DNA of 64,000 nucleotides from positions 744,001 to 808,000 of the forward strand of contig NZ_CP026309.1 of NCBI RefSeq assembly GCF_002906575.1, given 5' to 3'. Shown here one piece after another: positions 24,397 through 33,872 of the stretch (its first letter is position 1; every line of letters begins with the position of its first letter). The stretch comes from Salinigranum rubrum (lineage in GTDB: Archaea > Halobacteriota > Halobacteria > Halobacteriales > Haloferacaceae). A program made the translations under genes and the position numbers. Under the pieces are notes generated by a model, which was not told the origin of the DNA, did not search any database, and saw only the letters and a list, made by a program, of their open reading frames with translations.

Positions 24397-26556
24397 ATGG
24401 CAAGAGACCCCTCGTCGGCCGTCACGACGGATTCCCACACGGCTCCGGACGTTCCCGAGCTCGGTCCGCTGTTCGACCCCGCATCGGTCGCGGTGGTCGG
24501 GGCCAGTCCCGACTCGTTTTACTCGGGGAACCTCGTGGACAACCTCCTCGACTACGGGTTCGACGGGAGGCTCTACCCCGTCAACCCGAACCGGGCGGAA
24601 GTCTGGGGACGCCAGTGCTACGACGACGTCGACGACGTCCCGGAGACCGTCGACCTCGCGGTCGTGAGCGTGCCCCGCGAGTACGTCGTCGACGTCGTCG
24701 CCGCGGCGGGTGACCGGGGCGTCCCGACAGCGCTCGTCCTCACCGCCGGCTTCTCCGAAGCTGACGACGAGGGGGCCGAACTCGAGGCACGACTCGCCGA
24801 AACCGCCGCCGAGACCGGTATTCGCGTCGTCGGGCCGAACTGCATCGGCGTGATGGCCGCCCGGGGCGCGACGCTCACCTCGACGTGTTCTCGCGAGCCC
24901 GAACCGGGTCGAATCGGGCTCGTCAGCCAGTCGGGCGCGCTCGCGTTCACGACCTTCTTCGAGCGGGCGGCCGACAGAGACCTGCACTTCAGTCACATCG
25001 TCTCGACGGGCAACGAGGCGGATCTGACGCTGACGGACTACGTCGCCTACCTCGCCGAGCAGGACACCGTCGACGTCGTCTGTACCTACGTCGAAGGGAT
25101 CGACGCGCCCGAGCGGTTCATGCGCGTCGCCGAGCGGGCGACCCGGAACGGGACGCCGGTCCTGACGGTGAAGATCGGTCAGTCCGCCCTGGCCGAGGAG
25201 GCGACGCTCTCACACACGGGCTCGCTGACCGGGAGCGACGAGGGCTGGGCGGCGGCGTTCGACCAGACCGGCGTCCAGCGGGTGCCGGACGTCCCCGACC
25301 TGCTCTCGCGGGCGACGGCACACACCGCCTACGACGCGCCCGACGGCGACAGGGTGTGTATCGCCTCGACCAGCGGCGGACTCGCGAGCCTGCTCGCCGA
25401 CATGGCCGCCGAGCGCGACCTCTCGCTGCCCGACATCGACGGCGAGACCGAACGGACGCTCCTGGAGATGGACGAACTCCTGACCTACGGCGAGTTCCAC
25501 AACCCCGCAGACATCCGCGGGTACGGCGCCGAGGTCCTCCCGGAAATCGCCGACGTGCTGCTCGCCGACGACGCCTTCGACGCGTACGTCTTCGCGATCG
25601 GACTCCCGGGCGTCGACGAGCGCGCCGAAACGATCGCCGCCGACCTCGAATCGGTCGTCACCGGGGCCGACGACCCGGTCTACGTGCTCTGGACGGGCCG
25701 CAAGCGGCCCGACGACCCGACCGAGACACCGCCGTACGCCCGCCTGCGCGAGTCCGTCCCGGTCTACGAGGACCCGGGCCGGTGTCTGGACGCGGTCGCC
25801 TCGACCGCCGACTACGTGGCCGACCGCGACCGGATATCCACCCAGCCCTCTCGCTCCGCCCTCGCCGGGGCGCTCGACGCACCCGATTTCGACCTCCCGA
25901 GCGGGCGCGTCCTCACGTGGCAGGAGGCCGAACCGCTTCTCGACGCGTACGACGTTCCGGTGGTCGAGACCCGAGTCGCGACCGACGCCGAGGACGCCGT
26001 CGCGGCCGCCGAGCGTCTCGGATACCCGGTCGTGCTGAAAGTCGACTCGCCGGCGCTCCCCCATCGAACTGATATCGGCGCCGTCGCACTCGGCCTCGAC
26101 TCGGCCGACGCGGTCCGGGAGGCGTACGGCGACGTGACGGACGCCGCGCTGGCACACGCCGACGAGTCGGACGTCGCGGGGGTGCTCGTCCAGCCGATGG
26201 TCGACGACGGCGTCGAGGCACTCCTCGGGGTCGCGCCGGGCGACGTGTTCGGCTCGCTGGTCACTGTCGGACCCGGCGGCGTTCTGGTCGAGGCGCTCGA
26301 CGAGAGCGCGACCCTCGTCCCGCCGTTCTCGCGGGTCGACGCCCGACGTGCCGTCGAGGAGACCGCCCTCGCAGACCTGCTAGTCGACCGCCGCGGCGGC
26401 GACCCGCTGCCCGTCGACGCCGTCGTCGACCTGCTCGTGAACGTCGGGGACCTGGCCGCCTCGGTCGACGCCGTCGCAGAACTCGACCTCAACCCGGTCG
26501 TCGTCACCGCGGACGGCCCGGTTGCCGTCGACGCGCTCGTCCGGACGACCGACTGA
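24397..26556 (+). CDS. NDP-forming acyl-CoA synthetase (fused alpha-beta, acetate-CoA ligase family)
   Basis: A 719-aa fusion. CoA-binding domain with VAVVGASPDSFYSGNLVDNL (about 30), succinyl-CoA-synthetase-like domains with VGPNCIGVMAARG and GRIGLVSQSGALAFTTF, the phosphohistidine segment EEATLSHTGSLTGSDEGW (His in SHTGS), and a C-terminal ATP-grasp domain from about 510 (GYPVVLKVDSPALPHRTDIG, VGPGGVLVEALDESA, ELDLNPVVVT). It interconverts an acyl-CoA and acid with ADP/ATP (or GDP). Together with the CoA-ester lyase it suggests acid activation or energy recovery. Confidence 0.93.
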   Translation: MARDPSSAVTTDSHTAPDVPELGPLFDPASVAVVGASPDSFYSGNLVDNLLDYGFDGRLYPVNPNRAEVWGRQCYDDVDDVPETVDLAVVSVPREYVVDVVAAAGDRGVPTALVLTAGFSEADDEGAELEARLAETAAETGIRVVGPNCIGVMAARGATLTSTCSREPEPGRIGLVSQSGALAFTTFFERAADRDLHFSHIVSTGNEADLTLTDYVAYLAEQDTVDVVCTYVEGIDAPERFMRVAERATRNGTPVLTVKIGQSALAEEATLSHTGSLTGSDEGWAAAFDQTGVQRVPDVPDLLSRATAHTAYDAPDGDRVCIASTSGGLASLLADMAAERDLSLPDIDGETERTLLEMDELLTYGEFHNPADIRGYGAEVLPEIADVLLADDAFDAYVFAIGLPGVDERAETIAADLESVVTGADDPVYVLWTGRKRPDDPTETPPYARLRESVPVYEDPGRCLDAVASTADYVADRDRISTQPSRSALAGALDAPDFDLPSGRVLTWQEAEPLLDAYDVPVVETRVATDAEDAVAAAERLGYPVVLKVDSPALPHRTDIGAVALGLDSADAVREAYGDVTDAALAHADESDVAGVLVQPMVDDGVEALLGVAPGDVFGSLVTVGPGGVLVEALDESATLVPPFSRVDARRAVEETALADLLVDRRGGDPLPVDAVVDLLVNVGDLAASVDAVAELDLNPVVVTADGPVAVDALVRTTD

Positions 26557-26657
26557 GCCGCCGTCACAGACGTCGGTACGGGGTCGTCCGAACGTCACCG
26601 TCGATACGGTGCATCGAAGAGAGAGTCCCGCCCTTCGAGTTCGGGGCGGAGAGGACC

Positions 26658-28763
26658 TCAAAGCGTCAGTTCGTCCTCGACGGCCTTCGAGAGTTCGTCC
26701 TCGTGTTCCTCGGCGTACCGTTCCAGCAGTTCGTCCTCGACGTCCTCGACCGGGAAGTAGCAGGCCGCCTCGTGTCCGTCGTCCGCGAACGCCGAGCGTG
26801 CCGGGTCCTCGCTGCGACACGTCTCGTCGGCTTTCGGACAGCGCGGCGCGAAGTTACAGCCGTCGGGAAGGTCGACCGGATTCGGCGGTTCGCCGGGCAA
26901 GAGCACCCGCTGGCGGTCGACGTCGGGGTCGGTTCTGGGCGACGCCGCGAGGAGCGACGCCGTGTACGGGTGTTTCGGCGTGCGGACGACGTCTTCGGTC
27001 GTTCCGAGTTCGGCGATCCGACCCAGGTACATCACGGCCAGGCGGTCGGCGATCTGGGTGAGGCTCGCCAGGTCGTGGGAGATGTAGACGATGCCGATGT
27101 CGCGCTCGTCGGCCATCTCCCGCAGGATGTTGAGGATGTTCGCCTTCAACGAGACGTCGAGCATCGACGCCGGTTCGTCACAGATGAGCAGCGTCGGTTC
27201 GAGGACGAGTGCCTGCGCGATAGCGACGCGCTGGCGCTCCCCGCCCGACAGTTGCGCCGGCAACTGGTCGAGGTACTTGTCGACCGGTTCGAGCCCCACG
27301 TCCGCCAGCGTCTGTCGGACGCGGCGGTCGATCGTCTCGCGGTCGTGGCCCTGTATCTTCAGGGGTTCGGCGACGGCCGCACGAACTCGCTGGCGGGGGT
27401 TGAGCGAGTCGAACGGGTCCTGGAAGATGAACTGCACCTGCGAACGGAACTTCCGGGTGCTCTCTTCGAGCAGCGCGTCGACGGGCGTTTCGTCGATGAA
27501 AATCTCCCCGCCGGTCCGCTCTTGGAGCGCGGCGATCACCTCCGCCAGCGTGGACTTCCCGCAGCCGGACTCGCCGGCGACGCCGACGATTTCGCCCTCG
27601 CGGACGGTGAGGTCGACGCCGTTGACGGCCTTGACGTAGTTCGGCTCTCTGCCGCGCAGGTCGTCGAGCATCCCCTGTGGCTGTTTGAACCACTTCTCGA
27701 GCCCCTGGGTTTCGAGGATGACGTCGCCGCCGTCGTCCGTCCGTCCCCGCTCGTCACGAGCCTCGATTCCCCAGGTCTCCGGGTCGGCCGCCTCCTCCCG
27801 CATCTCGTCCGCCTGGTCGGTGTAGTAGCAGGCCGACAGCTGTTCGTTGGCCTCGACCAGCGGCGGGTGGCCCTGCTCGCATTCTTCGGTGGCGAACGGG
27901 CACCGATTGCGGAACACACAGCCCGTCGGCTCGCCGACGAGGTCCGGGAGCGACCCCGGGATGGAGATTGCCTGCTGGTCGAACTCGTCGACCTCGGGGA
28001 AGGCGTTCTTCAGGCCCATCGTGTAGGGGTTCGTCGGCGTCCTGAAGACGCGGTCCGTCTCGCCCTGCTCCATCACCTTCCCGCCGTAGAGGACCGACAC
28101 CTCGTCGCACGTCTCGGCGACGACTCCGACGTCGTGGGTGATGAGGAGGAGCGAACTGCCGGTCTCCTCTTGGATCTGCATCAGCTTGTCGATGATCTTG
28201 TCCTGGACGATCACGTCCAGTCCGGTCGTCGGCTCGTCCGCGATGATGAGTTCGGGGTCTAACGCCAGCGCCATCGCGATGGTGACCCGCTGGCGCATCC
28301 CCCCCGAAAACTGGTGAGGGTAGTCGTCGACCCGGTCGGGGTCCAGCCCGACCATCTCGAACACGTCGGCGACGCGCTCGTTCGCGGTCGCCTTCGAGAC
28401 GTCCCGGTGTTTTCTGATCGCCTGGCGGATCTGTGCGCCGACGGTCATCACGGGGTCCAGCGAGTCCATCGCGCTCTGTGGGATGTAGGCGATGTCCTCC
28501 CAGCGGACGGACTGCCAGTCACGCTCGGAGAGTTCACGTAGCTCCCGTCCGTCGAATCGGATGCTTCCCTCGCGGACCTCGCCGTTGTCGTCGAGCAGCC
28601 CGAGCACGGACTTGGCGAGGGTCGACTTCCCGCAGCCGGACTCGCCGACGAGCCCGTAGTTGTCCCCCTCGTCGATCGAAAAGGAGACGTTGTTGACCGC
28701 GTGCACGTCGTCGTCTGGCATTCGGTACGTGATCTTCACGTCGTCGACTTCGAGCAGGCTCAT
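26658..28763 (-). CDS. Fused oligopeptide-type ABC ATPase 2 (DppD-DppF)
   Basis: A 701-aa intact fusion of two ATPases. First: [45 protein letters not shown], Cys tail GCVFRNRCPFATEEC. Second: [48 protein letters not shown], Cys tail GCNFAPRCPKADETC. It is the ATP-hydrolysing part of the importer encoded upstream (binding protein, two permeases). Its start overlaps the DppC-like gene by 4 nt. It is the last gene of the operon. It also serves as an internal reference for the frameshifted copy at 18451. Confidence 0.94.
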   Translation of the reverse strand: MSLLEVDDVKITYRMPDDDVHAVNNVSFSIDEGDNYGLVGESGCGKSTLAKSVLGLLDDNGEVREGSIRFDGRELRELSERDWQSVRWEDIAYIPQSAMDSLDPVMTVGAQIRQAIRKHRDVSKATANERVADVFEMVGLDPDRVDDYPHQFSGGMRQRVTIAMALALDPELIIADEPTTGLDVIVQDKIIDKLMQIQEETGSSLLLITHDVGVVAETCDEVSVLYGGKVMEQGETDRVFRTPTNPYTMGLKNAFPEVDEFDQQAISIPGSLPDLVGEPTGCVFRNRCPFATEECEQGHPPLVEANEQLSACYYTDQADEMREEAADPETWGIEARDERGRTDDGGDVILETQGLEKWFKQPQGMLDDLRGREPNYVKAVNGVDLTVREGEIVGVAGESGCGKSTLAEVIAALQERTGGEIFIDETPVDALLEESTRKFRSQVQFIFQDPFDSLNPRQRVRAAVAEPLKIQGHDRETIDRRVRQTLADVGLEPVDKYLDQLPAQLSGGERQRVAIAQALVLEPTLLICDEPASMLDVSLKANILNILREMADERDIGIVYISHDLASLTQIADRLAVMYLGRIAELGTTEDVVRTPKHPYTASLLAASPRTDPDVDRQRVLLPGEPPNPVDLPDGCNFAPRCPKADETCRSEDPARSAFADDGHEAACYFPVEDVEDELLERYAEEHEDELSKAVEDELTL

Positions 28764-29680
28764 TCTTGCTCCGTTTGCAGGTCGGGGTTGACTATCTCCT
28801 CGAACGCCCGTCCGACCAGGAAGACGGCCGTCGTGACGGCACCGATACCGAGTGCGGGCGGGAGCACCCACCACCACGCCGTGCGGATGGCGCCCGAGCG
28901 GAACACCTGCTGGAGCATCCGGCCCCACGAGGTCGTCGTCGGGTCGCCGAAGCCGAGGAACGCGAGCGACGCGCCGGCGACGATAGACCAGCCGACGGCG
29001 TAGGCGGTGTACAGGAAGCCGATCCCGAGCACGTTCGGCGCGACGTGGAGGAACATCGTCCGCGTGTGACCGGCCCCTCTCGCCCGGGCCGACTTGACGA
29101 ACGTCCGCTCCTTGACCGTGATGACCTCCGAACGGATGACCCGCGCGGGCATCTTCCAGAGGAAGACGACGAGGACGGCCGTGATCACCCAGATGCTCGG
29201 GGTGACGAACGAGAGGATCACCAGCGCCATCGGCAGCAACGGAAGCGCGAAGGTCAGGTCGGTCAGCCGCATCAGGAACTCGTCGACGCGACCGCCGAAG
29301 TACCCGCTCGTGAGTCCCACGAGGAACCCCACGACGCCGGTCCCGACGCCGCCGAAGAGACCGACGATGAGCGTCGGCCGCGCGCCGGCGAGGAACTGGC
29401 TCAGGACGTCCTTGCCGAACGAAGTCGTCCCGAAGGGGGCTTTCACGCTCGGACTGGTCAGCCGCATGATCGACCCACCCTGTCGGAGCGTGTCCTCGAT
29501 GGGTGCGTAGGGAGCGATGTACGGACCGAAGAGACCGAGGAAGCCGAACGCGACGATGATCGCGAAGCCCACCTTCGCCGCGTTGTCCTCAAGCACGACG
29601 CTCAGCGTGCGTCTCGCCCGGCCGAACTCCGAGCGGAGTCGGTCTCTCGCGGTGTCGGCGTCGAGGTTGTATCCCGACAT
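28760..29680 (-). CDS. Oligopeptide-type ABC permease, DppC-like
   Basis: A 306-aa membrane protein. The N-terminal helix (about 36-58) is followed by an external loop with FGTTSFGKDVLSQFLAGARP, typical of DppC/OppC, then the inner-membrane BPD domain with five helices and the EAA-type loop (ARGAGHTRTMFLHVAPNV). It pairs with the DppB-like permease; the two genes share one base (ATG/TGA). Substrate specificity cannot be read from the permease. Confidence 0.92.
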   Translation of the reverse strand: MSGYNLDADTARDRLRSEFGRARRTLSVVLEDNAAKVGFAIIVAFGFLGLFGPYIAPYAPIEDTLRQGGSIMRLTSPSVKAPFGTTSFGKDVLSQFLAGARPTLIVGLFGGVGTGVVGFLVGLTSGYFGGRVDEFLMRLTDLTFALPLLPMALVILSFVTPSIWVITAVLVVFLWKMPARVIRSEVITVKERTFVKSARARGAGHTRTMFLHVAPNVLGIGFLYTAYAVGWSIVAGASLAFLGFGDPTTTSWGRMLQQVFRSGAIRTAWWWVLPPALGIGAVTTAVFLVGRAFEEIVNPDLQTEQE

Positions 29681-30663
29681 CAGACGTCACCTGCCCCGAC
29701 CGTCGGGTCGAGTTTCGCGTACGCCACGTCGGCCGTGAGGTTCATCACGATGACCGCCAGCGCCATGATGAACACGGCAGCCTGTACGGTCGGGTAGTCC
29801 TGCTGGAGAATCGCCTGGACGAGCGCGCGGCCGATTCCCGGCCACGCGAAGACGACTTCCAGCGTGATCACTCCCTGAAAGAGCATGCCCGTCCGGAGCG
29901 CGAAGTACGTCACCAGCGGGAGCAGTGAGTTGCGGCCGGCCCGACCGAGTTGTTCCATCTCCGACAGGCCCTTCGCGCGGTGAAGCATGAGGAACTCCGA
30001 GCCCTTGCGCTCGACGACGGAGTTGCGCGCGAGCATCAGGAAGTCACCGCTGTAGAACAGCACCGTCGCCGTGAACGGGAGGAGGTAGTGTTTCAGGAAG
30101 TCGACCGAGAGGTACGTCTCCGCGTACCCCTGCGGGTTGGCCAACGGACTTCGCATCCCGAAGGCGGGCAGCCAGTCCAACCCGTACGAGAAGACGATGA
30201 GCAGGAGGATCCCGGTCACGAAGATGGGCGTCGCGCGGAAGACCGTGGTCACGACGATGCTCGACTGCTCGAACCACGACCCGCGGTTCCACCCGGCGTA
30301 CATGCCGGCCAGCGAACTGACGATCGCCGTCGCGACGAGCGCCGGCAGCAGGAGTACGAGCGTGTTCACCAGCGCCGGGATGATGATCTCACCCACCGGC
30401 CGCTGCTGCGTGATCGAGATCCCGAACTGGAGCGTGAACAGGTTCTGGATGTACTTGATGTACTGGACGTACATCGGCTCGTCGAGCCCGTACATCGCGC
30501 GTACCTGCTCCACCTGCTCGGGCGTGAGCGACCCGGAGGCCACGAGTCCGCTGAACGGGCCTGCCGGGAGCAACCGAAGCGTCGCGAAGATGACGCTGAC
30601 GGAGATCAGCGTCAGCACCACCGCGATCAGCGTCCGTTTTGCCAGGAAGCGTCGGAAGGTCAT
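29680..30663 (-). CDS. Oligopeptide-type ABC permease, DppB-like
   Basis: A 327-aa membrane protein with the DppB layout: N-terminal helix (LIAVVLTLISVSVIFATLRLLP), an extracellular domain with SLTPEQVEQVRAMYGLDEPM, and the BPD domain with the EAA loop HRAKGLSEMEQLGRAGRNSL. It lies 18 nt after the binding-protein gene and one base from the DppC-like gene. Confidence 0.92.
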   Translation of the reverse strand: MTFRRFLAKRTLIAVVLTLISVSVIFATLRLLPAGPFSGLVASGSLTPEQVEQVRAMYGLDEPMYVQYIKYIQNLFTLQFGISITQQRPVGEIIIPALVNTLVLLLPALVATAIVSSLAGMYAGWNRGSWFEQSSIVVTTVFRATPIFVTGILLLIVFSYGLDWLPAFGMRSPLANPQGYAETYLSVDFLKHYLLPFTATVLFYSGDFLMLARNSVVERKGSEFLMLHRAKGLSEMEQLGRAGRNSLLPLVTYFALRTGMLFQGVITLEVVFAWPGIGRALVQAILQQDYPTVQAAVFIMALAVIVMNLTADVAYAKLDPTVGAGDV

Positions 30664-30681
30664 TGGTCGATTCTGGTCCCG

Positions 30682-32667
30682 TTAGGAGAAGTCCGCCTGG
30701 TCGAGTTCGGATCTGGTGGCGTGGCCGTCTTCGACCCGTTCCTCGAAGGCGCCCCAGGCGTCACCCTGCGGAGAGACGAGCATGTCGTCGCCGTTGAAGG
30801 TGTAGCCCGCCTGCTGGAGCATCGTCCGGGCCTGCTCGACGTCGTACGCGTAGGGCTCGGTTTCGCCGTAGAACGGCGTCAGTAGCGGCGTGAGCAGGTT
30901 CTGGCCCTGGATGGCCTCCCCCCGACCGCCGAGCGTGCTCTCGACGAAGCCCTGCTTGTCCACGGCGTGGCTCAGGGCCACGCGGAACGTCTTGTCTCGG
31001 AACAGCGGGACGATGTGGTTGATGTGGACGTCGGTGGGGACGTAGTTCCGTGCGGTCTGTTTCTCGACGCCGCTCGCGTTCGCCGCACGCTCGGCCTGCT
31101 GGTTCGAGACGGTCGTCCCGATAGCGTCGATGTCGCCGGCCTGCATCGCGCCGATGAGCGTCGAGACGTTGCCGACGTTGACCTCGACCAGCCCGTCGAT
31201 CCCGTCCCCGGGGACGAAGTACTGCTCGCCCATGATCTCCCGACGGGTCTCGTCGTCCCACAGCCAGTGGTCCGCGTGCTTCTCCAGGCGGAGTTCCGAC
31301 CCCTGCTCCCAGTTGACGAAGCTGAACGGGCCGGTGCCGACCGGGTTGTCCGGGTTGTACTCGCTGGGGCTGTCGACGTCGCTCCAGCGGTGTTGTGGGA
31401 TGATCGCGCTCCGGACGGCCCGCTGGGTGAGGAACGCCGCGTCGGGCTGTGTGAGGTTGAACCGCACCCGCCCGCCGCCGTTGCTCGACAACACTTCGAC
31501 GCTCTCGATCGGTCGGTAGAACGGGCCCTGCTGGGGGGCCGTGTGCTGCTTGTACATCTCGACGCTGAACTTGACGTCCTCCGGCGTGAACGACTCGCCG
31601 TCGTGCCAGGTCACCCCCTCCCGGAGGTCCATCTCGACGGTCGTGTCGTCGACCACGTCGGCGTTCGTCGCCAGTCCGGGAACGATCTCTAGCTGGGGCG
31701 AGGCGTCGAACAGCCCGTCGTAGACGTTCAACAGGCGCTTTTCCTCCTGTCCACCGCTGGACCACGGGAGGTTCGTGCCCTGCATCCCCGACGTGACGCC
31801 TTTCACCCAGGTCGCCGAGTCGCCCGTCGGCTGGAGGTTCACCTGCGTCCAGATGAACGAGTCGCGGGTCGTCCCGTTGCCGGGCGTCGGGACGTACCCC
31901 TCCCAGTTCGCGGTGTTGGCGACCGTGATGACCTCGGGGAAGTTCGACGCGATGATGTAGGCGTCTTCGCTGAGTTTCCGTTGAATCTCCTGACAGATCT
32001 CGGCGCGCGCCTCGCGGTCGCCGATCGTGGTCGCCTGCTCGTCGAGGAGTTCGGTGACCTCGTCGTTCTTGTAGTTGTAGTAGTTCCCGCCGGTTTCGGG
32101 GTGTGCCCGCATGAGGAACGGGTTCGGGTCGAGTCCGCGCTGGGGGTCCGGACCGTGGAGGTTCATCGTCGCCGGCACCGGATGGCCGATGTCCGCCCGC
32201 CAGAACTCCCCGTATCGCGTGCTGGGCTGGACGTTTTTGAGGTTGACCGGCACCCCGATGTCGTTGAACGACTGCTGGATCATCAGCGCGTGTTCGCGCA
32301 TCCACGGGGTCTCCGACTGCGCGAACTGGACCGTGACCTCCGGGATGGCCTCGCCCTCGACCACGGTGTACTCGAACTGGACCGCCTGATCGTTGACGTC
32401 GACGCCTTTCGTGTCGACCGGCCACTCCTCCCAGAACCGCGTCTGGATCGAGTTGCCGCCACCGCTGCCGCCACTACCGCCACCGCCGCTTCCGCTGCCG
32501 TCTCCGCTCCCACCGCCACCACTGCCGCCGCTTCCACTTCCGCCACCGCCACCTTGATTGCCTCCACAACCGGCCAGTCCCGCGGCCCCCACTGCGCCTG
32601 CGATTCGAATGAACCGACGCCGCGATGTCGTACCTTTCTCCATCTCGACGGATCTGTCGCGTGACAT
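30682..32667 (-). CDS. Family 5 (oligopeptide-type) substrate-binding lipoprotein
   Basis: A 661-aa Tat lipoprotein: SRRRFIRIAGAVGAAGLAGC, then a Gly/Ser-only linker of about 45 residues, unusually long. The mature protein carries family-5 binding-protein parts, with VTWHDGESFTPEDVKFSVEM and NPVGTGPFSFVNWEQGSELRL in the second half and a C-terminal YDVEQARTMLQQAGY. The N-terminal third resembles a second, partial copy of family-5 sequence. It is the first gene of the importer operon. A start at 32643 is possible. Confidence 0.9.
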   Translation of the reverse strand: MSRDRSVEMEKGTTSRRRFIRIAGAVGAAGLAGCGGNQGGGGGSGSGGSGGGGSGDGSGSGGGGSGGSGGGNSIQTRFWEEWPVDTKGVDVNDQAVQFEYTVVEGEAIPEVTVQFAQSETPWMREHALMIQQSFNDIGVPVNLKNVQPSTRYGEFWRADIGHPVPATMNLHGPDPQRGLDPNPFLMRAHPETGGNYYNYKNDEVTELLDEQATTIGDREARAEICQEIQRKLSEDAYIIASNFPEVITVANTANWEGYVPTPGNGTTRDSFIWTQVNLQPTGDSATWVKGVTSGMQGTNLPWSSGGQEEKRLLNVYDGLFDASPQLEIVPGLATNADVVDDTTVEMDLREGVTWHDGESFTPEDVKFSVEMYKQHTAPQQGPFYRPIESVEVLSSNGGGRVRFNLTQPDAAFLTQRAVRSAIIPQHRWSDVDSPSEYNPDNPVGTGPFSFVNWEQGSELRLEKHADHWLWDDETRREIMGEQYFVPGDGIDGLVEVNVGNVSTLIGAMQAGDIDAIGTTVSNQQAERAANASGVEKQTARNYVPTDVHINHIVPLFRDKTFRVALSHAVDKQGFVESTLGGRGEAIQGQNLLTPLLTPFYGETEPYAYDVEQARTMLQQAGYTFNGDDMLVSPQGDAWGAFEERVEDGHATRSELDQADFS

Positions 32668-32718
32668 TACACGTCCCCGTCTCTGCTATATCGGCCTGAA
32701 CCTACTCCCGATGCCGAC

Positions 32719-32739
32719 CAATCATAATCATCCTTTATG
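32719..32739 (-). promoter_or_regulatory. Promoter element of the oligopeptide-type operon, similar to the one before the acyl-CoA synthetase
   Basis: Read on the minus strand it is CATAAAGGATGATTATGATT(G). It shares the ATAAAGGAYGATTAT core with the element at 24327-24345 and lies about the same distance (about 50 nt) from its first codon. Co-regulation of importer and acyl-CoA synthetase is plausible. Confidence 0.5.
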
Positions 32740-32873
32740 TACAACACCTCCCCGCGGGCTCACGACGCCGGTTTCGAGCGTAACTCGGTACGGAACAGTT
32801 TCATATTTTAGATTTAGTAAAAATCCATACAGGTACTCCTCGTCGCAAGGGTCGGGATGCACCCCACCGTCGG

Positions 32874-33593
32874 TTACTCGCGGTCGTCCGGCGTGTCGAA
32901 CGAGGCGCCGTCGGTCGAGAAGACGAGGTCGAACAGCTGTTTTTCCGCCGTCCGAAGGCGTTCACTGAGCGTCGACTGCGCGATGTCGAGTTCGGTCGCG
33001 ATGTCGTCCGCGGACGCCCCGCGCGGCACGTCGAAGTAGCCCCTCGCGTGGGCCGTCTGGAGGACGGTTAGCTGCTCTTCGGAGAGTTCGTTCCGCAACA
33101 CGCGGCCGAGATGCCCGCTTCCCAGCGGTTCACCGGTCGTCTCGACCTGATTCACGCTCAGGAGTTCGAACCGTCCGAACCGCTCTTGGATCTGGTCTGC
33201 GAGGGTCCGAAACGCCTCCCACGCTTTGACCGTGACGACGCCGTCGAAGTGGTCGTCGTGGAGTTCCAGTCGGTTGGGGATGGCTTTCCCTCGCAGGATG
33301 ACGCCCAGTAAGAACGGATACGGTTCGTGCGCGACGACCGTCAGCCGATAGGTCGACTGGCCGGCCCGACTCGCCGACACTCGCTCGTGGTGGAACAGTT
33401 CGACGCGCGAGAGGGGGGCGACCGCGGACTCCGGATCGAACGTCGTCCCCGAGGTGACCAAAAGCGACTCGATCCAGTCGCCCTCGTCGGCGTAGAAGGC
33501 GTTCTCGAACTCGATCCGTCGCACGTCCGGGAGATGCGTCTCGAGTTCGCTCACGACGCCGGACGCGGTGGTTTGGAATTCGATGCGGAGCAT
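32874..33593 (-). CDS. Bat-type regulator with C-terminal HTH_10 domain
   Basis: A 239-aa protein. The N-terminal about 150 residues form the bacterio-opsin-activator-like sensory region, and the C-terminal HTH_10 domain is LSEEQLTVLQTAHARGYFDV followed by ASADDIATELDIAQSTLSER. This is a large haloarchaeal DNA-binding regulator family. It lies directly upstream of the ABC operon on the same strand, so it may control that operon (inference). Confidence 0.9.
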   Translation of the reverse strand: MLRIEFQTTASGVVSELETHLPDVRRIEFENAFYADEGDWIESLLVTSGTTFDPESAVAPLSRVELFHHERVSASRAGQSTYRLTVVAHEPYPFLLGVILRGKAIPNRLELHDDHFDGVVTVKAWEAFRTLADQIQERFGRFELLSVNQVETTGEPLGSGHLGRVLRNELSEEQLTVLQTAHARGYFDVPRGASADDIATELDIAQSTLSERLRTAEKQLFDLVFSTDGASFDTPDDRE

Positions 33594-33872
33594 CTCGGGT
33601 CACCCCGGTCTGACCTGCTCGACCTGTTACGTTAGCCTATAATTAAGCTGTTTGTTCCCGGGCGCGAGACGACTCGACCTGTCGGCCCTCCCCGGGGGCG
33701 ACACCGAACGGCGCGACGGGCGAGGAGACGTGGCGGAGGGCACGCAGAGGGTGGTCGGTCGTGCTCCACCGTCCCCGACCCGCGCACGTCCTCGTCGTTC
33801 GACCACGCGCGAACGCTTCGGGACCTGTGCGTCGACCGAGATTTTTCCCCCGCGGCCGCCGTCGGGAGCAGT

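Noticed and set aside
26703-28262. 519-codon plus-strand frame over the fused ABC ATPase
   Set aside because: Pure antisense of an intact ABC ATPase with all motifs; Arg/Val/Asp-rich shadow.
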